DNA from: Aplysia californica
Lineage: Eukaryota; Mollusca; Gastropoda; Aplysiida; Aplysiidae
Length of the DNA: 64,000 nucleotides
Direction: 5' to 3'
Assembly (NCBI RefSeq): GCF_000002075.1
Contig: NW_004797404.1
Coordinates: 397,388-461,387 of the forward strand
A program made the position numbers and the translations under genes. Shown here piece after piece: positions 35,911-50,900 of this stretch. The notes beneath the pieces were generated by a model that was not told the origin of the DNA, did not search any database, and worked only from the letters and a program-made list of their open reading frames with translations. The stretch's first letter is position 1. Each line of letters opens with the position of its first letter.

Positions 35911-38900
35911 TACATTGTAATGACAGTGGAATCAGCTCTTTCGGCCGCATGTCCCAAGATCATTCCCTGTACAGACACCTACTTTCTACTTCATCTGTTA
36001 CATTTTCTTATCTATGTTTTAATGGCAGTTTTCAAGAGGATCACCTGTTTGAGGTGACCACTCTTCTTTTCAACAATTGATGGTCATCATTAGTAGGTTT
36101 GACTGTACTTGCACAAGCTCAATTTTGATTCTGTCTCTTATATTTTCCTACTTATAGAGCCTAGATCAGCCTGGAGCTCAAAGGATTCTGGATTTAGAAG
36201 ACATGGAAGAAAGTAAGAATTTCATTTTGAAATGCACTCTAGCAGTGTTGTGTTTTAGATGTATTGAAACTAGCGCATGAGTGCACTTGGATAAGCAAAC
36301 CTATCTTTTTCTCCCGACAATCTATTACATTTTCGTACATACTGGTCTGCTAGTTTCTTGTCTTTGTTTGTGTGTGTCCATACATATTTCATAATATTTA
36401 TCAATTCCTTGCACTATAAGGCTGTATTTGTTTTGATAACCCTATAGTTTTATTATGGATTTTGTAATGTTTAATAAGTGTATTGTTTGGTAGGTGGGCT
36501 GGTATCAGTTCTCTTGCACTACTTCTTTTCAATCCTAATCCGTTGTTGATGAATTGTAGACAATTCTTGATGATTCAATGTAAAACAGCAATCTAACAGT
36601 GATGTATAGATAGCATCACTACAAAATGAGTCTCACATGTTGCATTTTGGTAATATGAAACCAGGGGTATAAAATTAAAGATCCCGTCAAGCCACACACG
36701 TTAGTGAAAAAGGTTTTAATGTAGCTGATTTGGTTCCAAAATTATAGTCACTTGAAACCTGGGAGTCGAAAACACACAGTTATGACAAAATCAAAGTTTT
36801 GCCTGCTATCCGAAAACAACGGAGTGGGACAAGTGACATTTTGGTGCAATACTTCACATACATTTCTGTTGTTTTGATTAAATCAGAGAGCCATTGTTTA
36901 TTAGGTTGAAAAGAAGATATCATCAACGCATTTGGAGTCAAAAATGGAATCAAACATAGTGTCTTAATGGGGCCAAAAACAAGATGACAAATTTCATGCT
37001 GATTTGATGAGATGAATTTTTGATATAATTTTGATTTGTAAACATACTCACAAACCCTCACGCATACATGCATGAATGCATACACACACTGATACACACA
37101 CACACATGCACGTGCGCACGTGCACACACACACACAGTGATACTCGTTTGTATATATACATATACAAGCTGGGCCCCCTTTCGATGAAAGGAGTGGTCGG
37201 TGCATTAACGCCAACTGAAAGTCATTGGCCTACTACATTTACACTCTTCTGGAATGGAGCAATAAATCTTGACCGAAAAGTGACACACGTGTTTCCAAGT
37301 TGCCAAATATAATAATATTCTAATCTAAGCCCTACTGACGTTGTTCCCAGTAGCAAGAAAAAGAATTTGACAAAGGAGTGCAGAAAAAGGGATGATGGGC
37401 ATCAAACGAAAGGATCACAGTCAAATTTAGCACCAAGTAAAAAAAAGAAAACATGAGGCTAGATCCAATAAATCAATACGGGTTGCACACTTAAAATAAT
37501 GCTCAGTATTGCACGACAATGCGCGATAGTATCGAACGGAAGTACGACTTCAAGGCGGATTTTCTAAAAGTACAGAGACGGAAGTGTCGGCCTACAAAAA
37601 CGATCGGCGAAATAAAGAAATTTAGCTTTTTGCAGCAAAACTGTCTCAAAACTGAAAAAACGAAGGGCCCCATGTTCTGGAGAATATTTTAAAGAATCTT
37701 TTGGCGAAAACCGCATGTTGATCGATGCAGTCATTAAAAAGCCTTTTGAATAGCAAAATTCGGCCACCACAAATAGATAATACATTTTATATATATGGAC
37801 ACAGACACACACGCAAGCACATGCACAAACATACACTCATAGAGTCATGTTTGTATATACATACAGAATTTGTCAAGAACAATTTTGTAATGTAATTTCA
37901 GATTGTGTTAGAACATTTTCCAAGGACTATGGGCACAATGAAGCTTACTCATTGAGAGATGCTCTCTGGACATGTCAAAACATGTTTGCAAGCAGGTGAG
38001 ACTGTAGTACTGTTTAGGTAAAATTGAGATGCTAACAGTAAAAATTTGAATTGTTCACAGCTCTGCATTTGTGCAATGTGTAGAAAGGGGTTTGCTTGGT
38101 TGTTCCCTTTGTTATTTTGGTCTGCTATTAAATTGTGAGAGTGGGTGTTTGGAGGATGCTCTGGTGTGGTTTGCTCCTTTTTTCCTCTGTCAATTATCTA
38201 TTGCCTTTACCTTTCCTCCTTGTTATCTTTGCATGCTACTCTCTCGGAATACCTCTATTCTTCAGCACTTATACGGCCTTTTTTTGTTGCAAGTACTGTA
38301 AAACTTGTTCTAAAACTAAATTGTGAGAAATATAGTCAACAAACATTTGCATTTATGAAATGGTTGATAAAAAGCGCATGCAAATTTTAATGGAAACAAT
38401 TAAATGTAGAGTTTGCATACTTCTTGAGGCCGCAATTGAAATTTTTCTTACAGTCACTCACTGAGTAGGCTGAAATTAATTTTGATTTGCTCTCACCTTC
38501 AGAAAAATCTCAGTGAAGGATGTGACCTGGTAGATATAGATGAGACTGGGGCTTATAACCACAGTGTGACCAGTAGTCCCAAATGCAGCTGTGATTCAGC
38601 CCTAAAGTGGCCACCTGTCAAAAAATGAAAGCAAAGAACAACTCAAAGACAAACTGAATATTTGATAATGATTTTCATACAAAAAAGAATGGAAAGCCTC
38701 TAAAACAGATAATGTAGCCCATACTGATATTCCTTTTACAAATTTGATACAATCAATCTAACAAAAGAAGAGGGCACTCCCTCCTGCCTTTAATGCTTCC
38801 TCCTTTCCACCTCTCATTTCTTCTTTCCTTTGCATTGGCCATCCTTGTAATTGATTTAACAATAGGTGTAAAAATACAATATAATTTCAATTTGCCACTC

Positions 38901-41900
38901 AACAATCTGAAATATTAGTGGTTTGTGGTCACCTTGGAATTTTTAGTCTCATTGTCATCCTTTTCTGTTTTTTGATCTATTGAAATGCATCCGTTTATGC
39001 AATCTCCACCGGCATCCATGGTGTAGTGGTTAGGTCAGGAGACCCGAGTTTGGTTCCCGAAAGGAGAGATTTTTTATTGAGTATCTTGGCCATTCTGTCT
39101 GCTCGGGTTGGCCTTGACAGGCAGGGTCTGAAGCCTGCCTCGTATTGTGTCGATTGGGGCATAAAAACACCTGCATTTGAAAAGAAAAAAAAGTCATTAC
39201 CATTCCACAACAGTACACCCTTCTGACATTTAAGATGACATAATTCTTGTTTTTCAATGTGATCCAGTGCGCAGAATCTTGGATCCAAGAGAATCATGCT
39301 GTTCACAAACAATGATGACCCACATGGAGCCAACCCACAGTTGAGAGTAAGGAACATAATTTTAAGGATTACTTTTAGTTTGCCATCAATTTGTTTAGTC
39401 CTTTTTTCTAAGCTTGTTTGAGTCATTTTATGATATACAGTGATGTACAATCTAAAGAGCAACTTTCCTTTTTTAAAATTACTGTAAAAGTGAGTTAACT
39501 CATTTCGCCCAGTCTACGTTAATATGTACGTTGGGCATGTGTGCTGGCCAGGACCTGTCTACGTGAATAGATGTAGTGGGTAATTACTATACTTAACCAG
39601 ATCTTTTCCATGTTTCCAGGTTTCCCAAAAGAAAAATAATATCCATCACAACATTAAAAAATAAGTTTGCTTTTTATCTAGTCCCCCCCCAAAAAAAGAA
39701 TGAAAGTGTTAAATATTGGAGGCAAACTACGACAAAATGAATTGAAATGACAAGAAGAGGGAAAAAATGAAACAACCGCAGAACCAGCTTTGCAACAACC
39801 GTCTTTGTTCTTGTAAATGTGCATCAACTGTGTGTTTGATTTTTATTTTGGTGTAAGGGCTGAAGAATAGAAAAATAGACTGAAATCTAGACACCCGAAT
39901 TATTCAATTTGGTTTCAGTACCAGTGTCTTGAAAATCATAAAAGAAGAGGTAGATCTAAATTATAGATTACCAGATTTGCTATGGGTGAACTGAGTGCCT
40001 ATGAGCTGTCATCCAAAGAAGAATTAAATTGTGTTTTATGTTCTCGTATATCCTTTCACTCTAATATTTTAATAAATCATCTTACATAAAATCTGGCGAG
40101 ATTTTATATTGATAGGTTGAGTAGTTTAGACACCGTGCATGTTTAAAGTTTGTGTGTCAATTTATTACCTTTTTTTTTTTACCTTGGCTTACGTAAGCCA
40201 GGTGGGGACAAGCGCATTGCTCAAGGCATCCTAGGGCAAATAGGGCCAAGTGAAGTTTCCCAGACTTGAAGAACTCTAGTTCTTAGAATGTCTTAAGCTC
40301 CAAACGCAGTGGGGAACAACTTCTATACGCCTTCAACACGTATCTCAAGCCGAATGTATGTTGCACGATAGAACTGAAAGTGTTGCAAACGCAGTGCGAT
40401 ACAATGTATATTTAACTTCTCCACTACAGTGACACGATGACCTGAACAAAGACGAGGGCATAGATCACCTGACAATCAGGCTAATTCCAAAAAGATGTTA
40501 TAGGGGTCAAAGATATTGAGTGCATGGGATATTTAGAAAAAGGGAAAGATTGGATGAATATCGTCATCATTTGGATGAGGTTCTGAACCACGAAGAAAAG
40601 TGCATAGATTACATCAGAATGAAGCCGTCAACGTTTCGTCCACTCTTGGAGCTAGTGAGTCCAGCTATCATCGAGTGCACGGTAAACTTTCGAAAGCCTT
40701 TGTCCCGAAGGGAACACCTTTAGATTACTTTTAGGTAATGTGGCTGATCTGTTCAGTATCATCATCAACATCATCATCACAATTACTGTTATCACCATCA
40801 TCATTGTCACCAATACTGTCGTCGTCGTCATCATCATCATCATCATCATGGTTGTTAATAATTGTTAATAAAATGTACTACTCCCTGCTACGTACAAATC
40901 ACTAATATAAAAATGGAAATGCATTGTATGTAAAGATTAAACTCTTTAATGCATTTTAAAAGGAACTTAAATTCTTTGATTCTGTTGTGTATAATACTCG
41001 TATGTATCTTTAGAAGTCTGCGATTGTTGATATTGATATGCCTTATGTATAGGTCGGGTCAACCCAAATGCGAGACAGGATCCACGATGTAGCAAGGCAT
41101 TTGTGCACTTTCGTAAAAAAGTTGTAGCGAACACGTGTTGTGTAGCGAAATACAGCTGTGTTGTCGTCACTGCGTTTCAGTAGAAGGTTTAAATAGGGTT
41201 TCCAATGCATGTTCACACCGAAAGACAAATCCGTGCTGAAGACGCGTTGATGTTTGTTCTTACTGCGTTCGTAGCTTTATGAGAAGAGATGTTTTGGGAA
41301 CTATCGTTCCCGCAAATGGGCTATTTTCTATTGTTTTTCAAGTTTGTGAGTTTTTGTTGTCAAACTTCTCAAAGTTGTTCATTTTAGAGAAAGACTAGGT
41401 GAGGTTAACCTTAACTTTTTTTGCAAATTTTAAACCATGCCCGGTTTTGGTTTTGATGTTCAGTTTCAGAATATTCACATTCACCTTCACATATTCTGTT
41501 GTGTGGTTGACTGCTTGGGCACCTCTGCAGATTTTGCAACCAATTTCTTCCACTCCTCTCGGTTTTCAGCTTTCTGTAGTGTGATGTTCTAGTCATTGCC
41601 AGTTCACTACTTTGATGTTGTCTTCCCATTATTTCTTCTGTCTTTTTCTTTGTCTCCCTGCTTGTGATGTACTCTTCGATAGTCTTGGCCATTCCGGATG
41701 GTTGTGTGATGTGCTCATATCATTTCAATTTTCAGAATATACTGCCTCGCAAAGTTCTAATTTATCTTAGATTCAAATACTTTTCACGTAATGGTGTGAT
41801 AAAATAAGATATTTGAAAATTTGTTTGGTGTGTTCATATTTCTTGCTTTGTTTTTGTTTTCAGAGACTTGCGGTGACAAAAGCCAGTGACCTTAATGAGA

Positions 41901-44900
41901 CTGGCATCGACCTAGAACTAATGCATCTGCAAAATCCTGGCCAATCTTTTGACATCAACAAGTTTTACAAGGTGATGTTGCTCACTACTGTTTACAGTTC
42001 TTATCTCTGTTTGCATTTATGTGTTTGCCACAGAAGATTTTGAAGGTAACAAGCTGGACTAAGATAAATGCTGCCTCTCTTACCCTCTTGCTTAACTCTT
42101 TGGCTTCCAAGGCATTTTCCGCGCTGTGACCAAGGCATTTCTTAGTCTTAGAATTTCAGAAGTACCCCTGTTCTTCTTTTGTGTCTGATGGGCATAATTC
42201 CATCTGGAAGTCAGACATGTTGTATACCAAAATGAAGGTAATTGAATGTAGAATAGTTTTAATCTAATAAAAAAAATTGAAAAAAATAATAAATCCAAAC
42301 AAACATGGGAGGTAAGTGAACACAAGGTGAAAAAAAAATAAAAAATAACAAAACATTTTCAACTTACATTTCTCACAGTGTATAGCTGCTAAATCTAATC
42401 ACTTCATGACTTGGTCATACTGAAGTATATCCAATTGTCTCTAACTGGGCCAAGTTTCATGCACAATGGTCAAGTATATACAAAGTTGTCGTACTTTTGG
42501 TGAGATCACTCACAATGAAAAAAAGATTTAAAAAAACGCTGCACACACGTCCCTCTTTGCGAATCTTCATTCTCATCGCTGTCGCTGCTGTCCGACTCAG
42601 GTCTAACTTCATCACCTCCTACATCACTATCGGAAAGTACTGACAGTTCCCCATCAAACTTTTCGAGGGCTTTTGAAGCAGAAAAGCGTTGTGACGGGCG
42701 GGGACCTGATGGGTTGGTTATCAGCCATTTTGCCGTTGCTATGCGTAAACTAATTCGAGCAACACAGGGCGGGTAAAAAAACCCATGAAAAAATGCCAAA
42801 AAACCAGCAGAATAAAACACAAAAGGCGCCAAATTCCTTCACTAGTTGACTGATGTATGGTAAGCAGAGCAGTTAAAAACATGAAACGGAAAGGTTGAGT
42901 CAAATTGTGGAAGGGAAAGGGAAAGAAAAGCGTGAGCAGATAATTCGACTCTTGGCCACGAACTAGGAAGTTATGGAGCCGATAGATCGGCTCATGGTAG
43001 TCAAAGAGTTAAGCATGATTGTTTAAAAGTATTACTAAGTGATGATGAACTGATTTAGAGAAATTACGCAGTTTTTAAAAATGATTCTGTTCTTTGTTTT
43101 GCTGTTGAAAATTATTTGTTCAAATGCTTAATGGGTCTTTTTAGCAAAACTGTCAATGGAAAAATTTAACAGACTTTGTTCTTCGTCTTTGTACTATGTA
43201 TCTCCTCATACTGTGATCAGTCAGGTTACTTAGTGACAGCAGGGTTATAAATCTTGACATTTTTAGAGACAAAGATCCTGTAGTACTGTTCTGTTTTATG
43301 TCCTCCCGTCTTTCTGAAGTGGCATCCCCCCCCCCCACACACACACACCAGGGCAGTGCTACTGACTGATGTTGGTTTTAGGCCATTCCCAAAAGGGGGA
43401 ATATTAACATCTTCTTATGCACAGTAGAATTGTAAATGGACTGATTTATTACTGTCATGCTTATACTGTGCTAGAACAACATAGGGAGAACTTCTGCTTT
43501 TTCTTTCCTCATCTTAACTATCATCATTTTCCCTCTATTTGTTTTGTATGTTTGTTACTCTCTTGTGAACTGTTATTTCCTGGGTGCCTTGATAGTCAAA
43601 GCAGACTTTGTGCTGTTGAGGCTAGAGTGGTGAGCAGGGTAAGCCTGATTCCCCGTTTGGACTTCTCTGTTGACATCTTCCCCTTGGCCCTCATATGACT
43701 TCATGCTGTTGCGAGCGCTGTAAAAACCTTACTAAAAAAAAAAAGCACTGGCATTGCTGATTTTCATCTAATTTAGATCTATCTCTAGAAGGACTGATCC
43801 TAATTTGTGAAGAACTTTGGGGACTCAAGAATGCCCCTCCCTCAGTCTGCACTAAGACCCCCTTCTCTGCAGGGTAACACGATGGTTGCTGATTTGACAA
43901 CCTCCCCATAATATTTTGATAATATTTAATTCAAGAAACAGCTGAACCAGCTCTTACTGCCACCTGTATAAGCCAATCACCTGTACAAATGGCCACTTTC
44001 CATTTCATCCCTTGCGTATTTTTTACATCTTAATGACACTGTGTAAGACGGCCATCTGATTTGTTTGCTACTGCTTATTTTAACCATCTTTCTGTTGAAA
44101 TATTCTGTAGGATATCTTGTACAATGATGATGATGACATCAATGAGATGGCCGATCCTGCAGAAAAGATGGAAGAACTATTGAGGAGGTATGCTTTGTAA
44201 TTATTTTTTAAATGCCTTGTCTTTAATTCCCACAAACTAGACTATAACCTTTAGTTGCTATTGGTTAGCAGGGGTTTTGATGAGGTCTGCTCCTACTATT
44301 TTTGTTCAGTGCTACTGTTTTCCTAAACTATTCCTGGCAAAATGTTATCATCTCTGCTAAGTCAGGGTTAATTACATCTAAGCAATGTGGCAGTACGTTT
44401 TTTGCTAACGGCTTGCTTTTGCGATTCTGTTCTTTATAATGGATGAGGCATAGAAAAGGTTGGGGGCCTGTTGTGTCAAAGGATATGAGGATGTTTTAAC
44501 CGGAGTGCCTCCAACTTTTGTAGTGTAATTTCTGACTAATTGTGATACAGTAGTGAATTCGGACATGTATTGCCAGCTCTGCCCATGAAAGTTGAAACTA
44601 CTTGCGTGCTGTTGTAGAGTTAAATAGAAATTTGATAATTTCTGTGTCACAATAATTGTGACCACAATGGATTGTAAAATTGCAGAAAATTTGGGTCTGT
44701 TCTCAGGCAACCTATGTTTTTTGTTTTCCTTTCAGAGTACGATCCAAAGATCACAAGAAAAGAGCCAATCGACGAATTCCTTTCAGCCTTGGAGAAGGAC
44801 TCAACTTTTCAGTTGGCGTGTAATAAACTTCTTTGCTCATTTACATTTACATATGCATGGGTTATTTTGCATATGAAATATATACAGGAAAAGCCTTAAG

Positions 44901-47900
44901 TCGAAGATGCCGAACTCATATGCCTAAGTCTGTTGTTTCAATGCATGTCTCCCCACGAGAGGTCTTTTAAAAAGAATTTATCTTTGTTCTCTCAACCGCT
45001 AATTGATTCTTGTCAGCCTTCAGGGACAGATGTTTGAGATTGCAGTATTGTATTTCAGAGACTCAGATTGTAATTTAAAACGAGTAAGCATGGTGCTAAG
45101 TCTTATTACCGCTGAAAGGGAGAAGATAAACCATCCTTTTAACTATAATTGAATTACACTAACGCTGGTACAGTTGAACCTTCCTCTATGGCCACTAATT
45201 CAAGAGAATCGCCTGTACAAATGACCACTTCTCACTTTTCCCCTTATGTTTGTTCTTCATTATAATGACACTAGGATGTTTACCTGTATAAGACAACCAC
45301 TTTTCTCTACGACAATGAATGATGGTCATGAGCAATTTCGACTGTAATTACTACAGTTAACAATCTCACGAGAAAATTGTTCACAGCTGACTTAACTCAC
45401 TGAGCCCTGACTCCCAGCAACCTAATGACAATTGTAGCTGTGGACGGTTTTCGCCATTTTCAAAAAGTATGAATAAGTACAAATTAAGGTATAAAAATAA
45501 AATTTTGTAAGGCAGTAGGATAAAGCTTCTTGTTTTAAACAAACAAAACTTTGTTTATGTATATTGACTGTGATGTTTGTTATAAGCATTCGAAAACAGT
45601 GAGGAAGCAGACAATTTGAGTATGAAAATAAAAGCCATTTAAGGTATTTATCATGCAGTCAAAACACAGCATTATGTGCTTTTACAAATAGTAAATTTGA
45701 CGGAGAAAGTGAAGAACTATTTACATGAGCCATGCAGAAGAAAAAATACAAACTGACTGGCTAAATTTGACATTTGCAATATAATAAGGGCACATTTAAT
45801 GAAAGGTATGCCTGGCATGACAATAATTGTGTGCACAATGTCAAGCACCCTCGACAACTAAGCAAAATAAATGTTAGAAATGAAAGATTGTATTTTTCTG
45901 AGACTATAAGTATTATTCAGGGCTGCCTGAATCTACCGATTTTTCCGGTAGATACCAATTTTTGGCCTGTTCTACCGCCATACCGATAAGGTGTCAAAAC
46001 TACCGGATTTGCAATGGGTGCTGAAAGGAGGGAAAAAAACCTCCATTCTGCAGTGCTTCCATTCTTCTATGTTTTGCAGAAATCTGTACATTCCGAAAGT
46101 TCCGTACTTGCTGCGTCATCATATCCCCTCCATGAGTTAGAGAGTGAGAGAGAGAGATCAGCATTTGTCTCCGTAACTTGTCAGATATTTACAGCAACTG
46201 CCCGCCATAAGTTGTATTAGAAACTGCCAGATTGTGCCTTTCGTACTCTCGACCATTGTCTTATCTGTGCCGTTCGGTCTGCAATAGTTTTTCATGTGCA
46301 TATTGGCTAAAATCTGTCTACTCACGATAGATAATCTTTCTCTTTCCTTTCATTCATTCTTTCTTTATGTCTATCTTCGGGTTTTTGCTGCCGCTGGAAA
46401 ATTTGTGCATTTAATTCATTTATCTAGAAACTGAATTGTGAATGTAGAAAGAAAATCGATATTGAAGCAAAACATTCTAAAATATGTCTTGATCTAGAGA
46501 ATTGGTCAGTACCAAATGAGGATTCTCTACGCAGGGGGACTGCGGGAATCTAAAAAAAAATCGCTGAGACGCGAGAAAATGCACAAAGTCCTCTAAACCA
46601 AATCTGAGTTCATATTTTACTAGTCGCGTTTGTGATATTACATTGGGCTTTCCCCGGTCAGAGAGTACGTTTCACGTGAATTAGTGGCTATGGCGGCAGG
46701 CAGAAGTGTAGGTATGATACTGAGACTCCATCGGGAAAATCAAAATCTACTTTCGCTTTCGTTACCGCTCAGAATTGTCCGATGATAGTTTGTTAACGTT
46801 AGATTTACAGTTAATAAAAATTTGTAACATGCAGTTTGTGCATTAAAAAAATAATGTCGCCATACAAATTAAATAGATATTCTCACTGATGTCACTATAA
46901 TGACAAAAAAAGGAAGAAAAAGAAAACAAGCTTCCTCCGATATCTAGATTGTCGGGCCCGTCATCGTGACTGGTCAGTGAACCTGTGCGAGTTTGCATCG
47001 TGTGAGTACGGCATGAGTAAGGGGCCGGCCGACGGTTGCTGGGGTAATCAAAGTTCATTCAAAGGTTGCAGGGCTTCGGAATGAGGGTAGGTGTTTGACA
47101 CAATAAAGTCTATGGCAGTAGGATAAGGCCTCGTTGCAAGAAACTGATGCTAAAATAAAAACAATAAGTGGAATTGATTTTGACTTTCGACAATCGAGTG
47201 CGTAAATGAGGGAACATTAGAGCACAGGCTTGATGATTGTATCTTCAAGGTTGGTGTTCTCGGATTTGTCAGTTATTATTAATTAACTGAAAGGTAGGCT
47301 TTGACCAGACCAGGCTCCTAATCTTTTTGAATATTTTCTTCAAAACATAGATCTGGATCTAATCTGTCTAAATTCTTATCAATCTTATTCTTACCAGTGA
47401 ATAGAAAGAAGGGTTCCTTTGGAGGCTTTCGTAGTGTACTGATAGACACACCAGTGTTGCTTTCTCCTTTCTGGCCTCATTTTCTTCAGTCTCCTACTTC
47501 CAGACTAATCAGACGTTTGTTGGTGATGAATTTACTGTGAGAAAGTCTCTAAGGCTGTAAGACGTTAATCCAGAAAGGGACTAGACTAGAGATTTCACAT
47601 GCTTGCACTTTCAAGAGAATCTCTTTGGATTAAAACACGTTAGAATCTAATAAAAACACTTTTCTTAATAAGAGCAGAGACACGCCCACTCACATGTGTA
47701 AACAAACTTCTTTGCAAATACGAAATGGCCGCCAACCAATTCAAAAGTTTCTGTGTCACTTGACCTCGTAGAGATTCTAGTTTAGAAAGAAGATAAATCT
47801 ATGTGTCATCCCTATTATGTTACAGGGCTTCTTTTTAACTGAAGTCTTCTCTGTCACATTTTCCAAATTTTTGTTTTGGTTTCAAGCTTATAGAGCATAG

Positions 47901-50900
47901 AATATGTCTTTTCTAAAGCATAGCTTTTGGTTTGCTGGCAGGAGGAAGGGTACAGTGGAATTTAGTGTACTAGGAAGGTTAAAAATTTTGGACCCCTTGG
48001 ACTCGCATCTTGCCCCTACAGATGTTGGCCAAGTTTTTACATGACGACAGCTCTGCCTCATTCATTGTGTTATGAGAACTGGTAGCAATCTGAAAGGAAG
48101 CACGTTTAATTTTGGCTTTATATTATATTTCATTTCTGTATTTTAATCACACAGAGAACAGAACCAGCCATGTGATTTTTAAAAATTTGTACTGTTACAG
48201 AATGTTTGAGGACAAGACTATGTTTAAAAATAGTAGTTGATTATTTGGTTAATTAGATAATAACACTTATTTTTAGTCTTTATATAATACTAGTTAGTAT
48301 TGGATGACTGTTAGAAGAGATCCCATTTGGCATATGATTTATCCAAATTTTTTTTTGGGTCTTTTTTTGCAGATACAATCTTGTCCGTTCATGCCCTAAA
48401 CCGTACGCTGTCAAACTGACCAAAAAAGAAAACGCTGAGTTAAAGAGCCATACAAAGACGTATCTACCGGTACGTATCCTCTTTTTTTCTTCTGATTTAA
48501 AATTACCGTAAAGACAATGTTTTTTTCTTATTTTTGGTGACTTATTTTTACATCAAGAAGATCATAAGAGAAAACTTATGTTTCACAACATAGTGGAATC
48601 AGGTGCTCGTCATTTTTTTTGGTACTTGGAGCTATTGGTAGCACCATAAAATTTGTTAATAAATATTGCTCTTCATGAAAAACTATTCATCTATCTTGAA
48701 TAGAAGTTCAGATATTTGCGATTGGAGGAAGTGGGAATCGCCTATTGTCAGACTTAAAATTTGCTAAAAAAATGGCCAACAAAGTGTGCTGTCTTCCAAA
48801 TCTTGTATGTCCTGAGAAACTGCAAGTTTTAATTTTTTTAATGCCTTTTTTCAGCGTTTTTCAGTAAAACCCATAGTGAAATGTGTTTTAAAAAGGTGTT
48901 GAGCAAGATTTCACGACGATGACACACATGTGTAAAAGATAAGGAAATGAAAGTGGGTCTCTTTTCTTGTTGGATCAATTGCTCTGTAGATTTCAGTTCC
49001 CAGGCCAATATTGCTCACTCTCAAGCTAATGGGAGTATCGATTGAATGAATGTTTCAGGATACAGGAGAAGTGCTCATGCCTCAAGATCTGAAGAAAGCT
49101 CAGACTTATGGTGGCAGAAAAATTTGTTTTGAGAATGATGAAGTTACAGAGATAAAGCGTTTTGATACCCCAGGTAAGCTTTTATTGTAAGTTGAAATGG
49201 AAGTTTCTAATGTTAAACTCAGAGCTGGTTCTCCGGTACTTGTACTTACGTACAATTTTCGGTACTTTTACTGTATTCCGGTACATTTTGAGAATCAGTA
49301 GGCCTACTTTTACTGTACTCCGATACTTTTTATAAAAGTACTTTTGAGTATTTTTAAAGTATATTTTGAGTACTTTTGGAGCTTAATGAAAGGGTAAGTG
49401 CCTGCATTTCTGATCATAATTTAGGGAACAAAAACGCGGGCGGGCACAGCCGATCAACCAAGAGTTAAAACTTGAGATCAAAGAACGGCCCGTCGCGTCA
49501 AAGATCAACCACTCTCGTGAATGTGATCACAAGCGTTGTAAAACTCCATGAAACGGTACAATGTTTGCCCCAGACGGGATCACAAAGAGGTGTGAACTGA
49601 CCAATGCGTTTCTTTTCCCCAACCATCGCACTCGCATCTGAGCTCGCCAACTAAACTTACATCACTCGCTGGGTGGGTGGGCCTACAAGTTCGCTCCAGG
49701 CGGGATCACATCAAACTGTGAACTCTTCCCTGACCATTGAAGGTAGTTTTTCTCTATTCCCGAATTAGCGAGACAGCCTGAATTTTAATTGGTGTGGTCA
49801 CAACGTAATGGTGCGTAATGACAAAGACGGGGGGACTCAATCAGAGATGGAAGGCTAAAATATTTGGACAGGTAAAGGGGAGGGGCAACTGGATAAACAC
49901 TGATAAAGATCTCGAGACTCACAATAGGCTAATATGGCATGCCTCATGCCACCATGCAACTGTGATTGGCCATCAAGGTTGACCACTCTTTGCTCGCCAA
50001 ATGTCATAAACCCACCCAGGGGTCACGTCAGTTCATGGGTCACTGTAGATTTTTCTTTGGCTTCGTCGGCTAAGATCCCGTATTTCCCTTGCTCCCGAGC
50101 ACTGGGGTCTTAGGCGGAGACTACTGTAGTAGATAATCTTTGGTTACACTACACTTACTAGACTCTAGGAAACTACATGTATTTTGGTTTGCCATGGGCG
50201 CCGTGGACTGCACAGTGTGACCAAAATCTGTCTTACCACTATTATAATCAATTGATACTGAAACTGAGTTCTCAATGAGTATCTAACAATTTTTTAGGCT
50301 ATCTAAATTTCTTTTTAACTTTTTTTGTGGTTTATGCTTAAGGCTACCTTGATTCCTGGAGGATTTGTTCATGAAGAATTCAAGGCACTTTTCCATTTCT
50401 TTGCTGGCCATTTTCATCAATTCTATGTTTTTTTAAGAGCAACTTTGTCTCTACATTTTCCAATGTGGATACTTTTCCTACTTTCTGACCTCTTGGACTG
50501 ACTAACATTTGATCAAATTGTCTTGCTCAAACAAGTTGTATTCATAATATCACTTACTCACAAGTTGCTTCTTTTTGTTTGTTGGGGTTTTTTTTCAGTT
50601 TCACGGACCTTTTCCACCTACGTTCAGTGCGAATATTCAAATGCTTTGTATATTGTTTATGTTTTTAGTAATAAATGGCCTAATTTGTCAAATACACTGG
50701 ATATGTTATTCAATATGATGTTTTGCATTAGCACTTAAGTGTTTTAGCATATCAGCAAAAGTACTCAAAATGTACTCTTAAGTACTTTTTTAAAAAGTAC
50801 TTGTACTCAAGTACATTTTACAGGAAAGTACTTTTACTGTACTTAAGTACATATTTTAGATTGTACTTAAATTTGTACTTAAGTACATTTTTAAAAGTAC

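Noticed and set aside
39011-39070. Functional tRNA gene
   Set aside because: The B box is degenerate and a SINE body with an A tail follows.
39487-39600. TTAACTCATTTCGCCCAG as a piggyBac end
   Set aside because: It resembles the intron 8 element's end, but no matching inverted end was found nearby.
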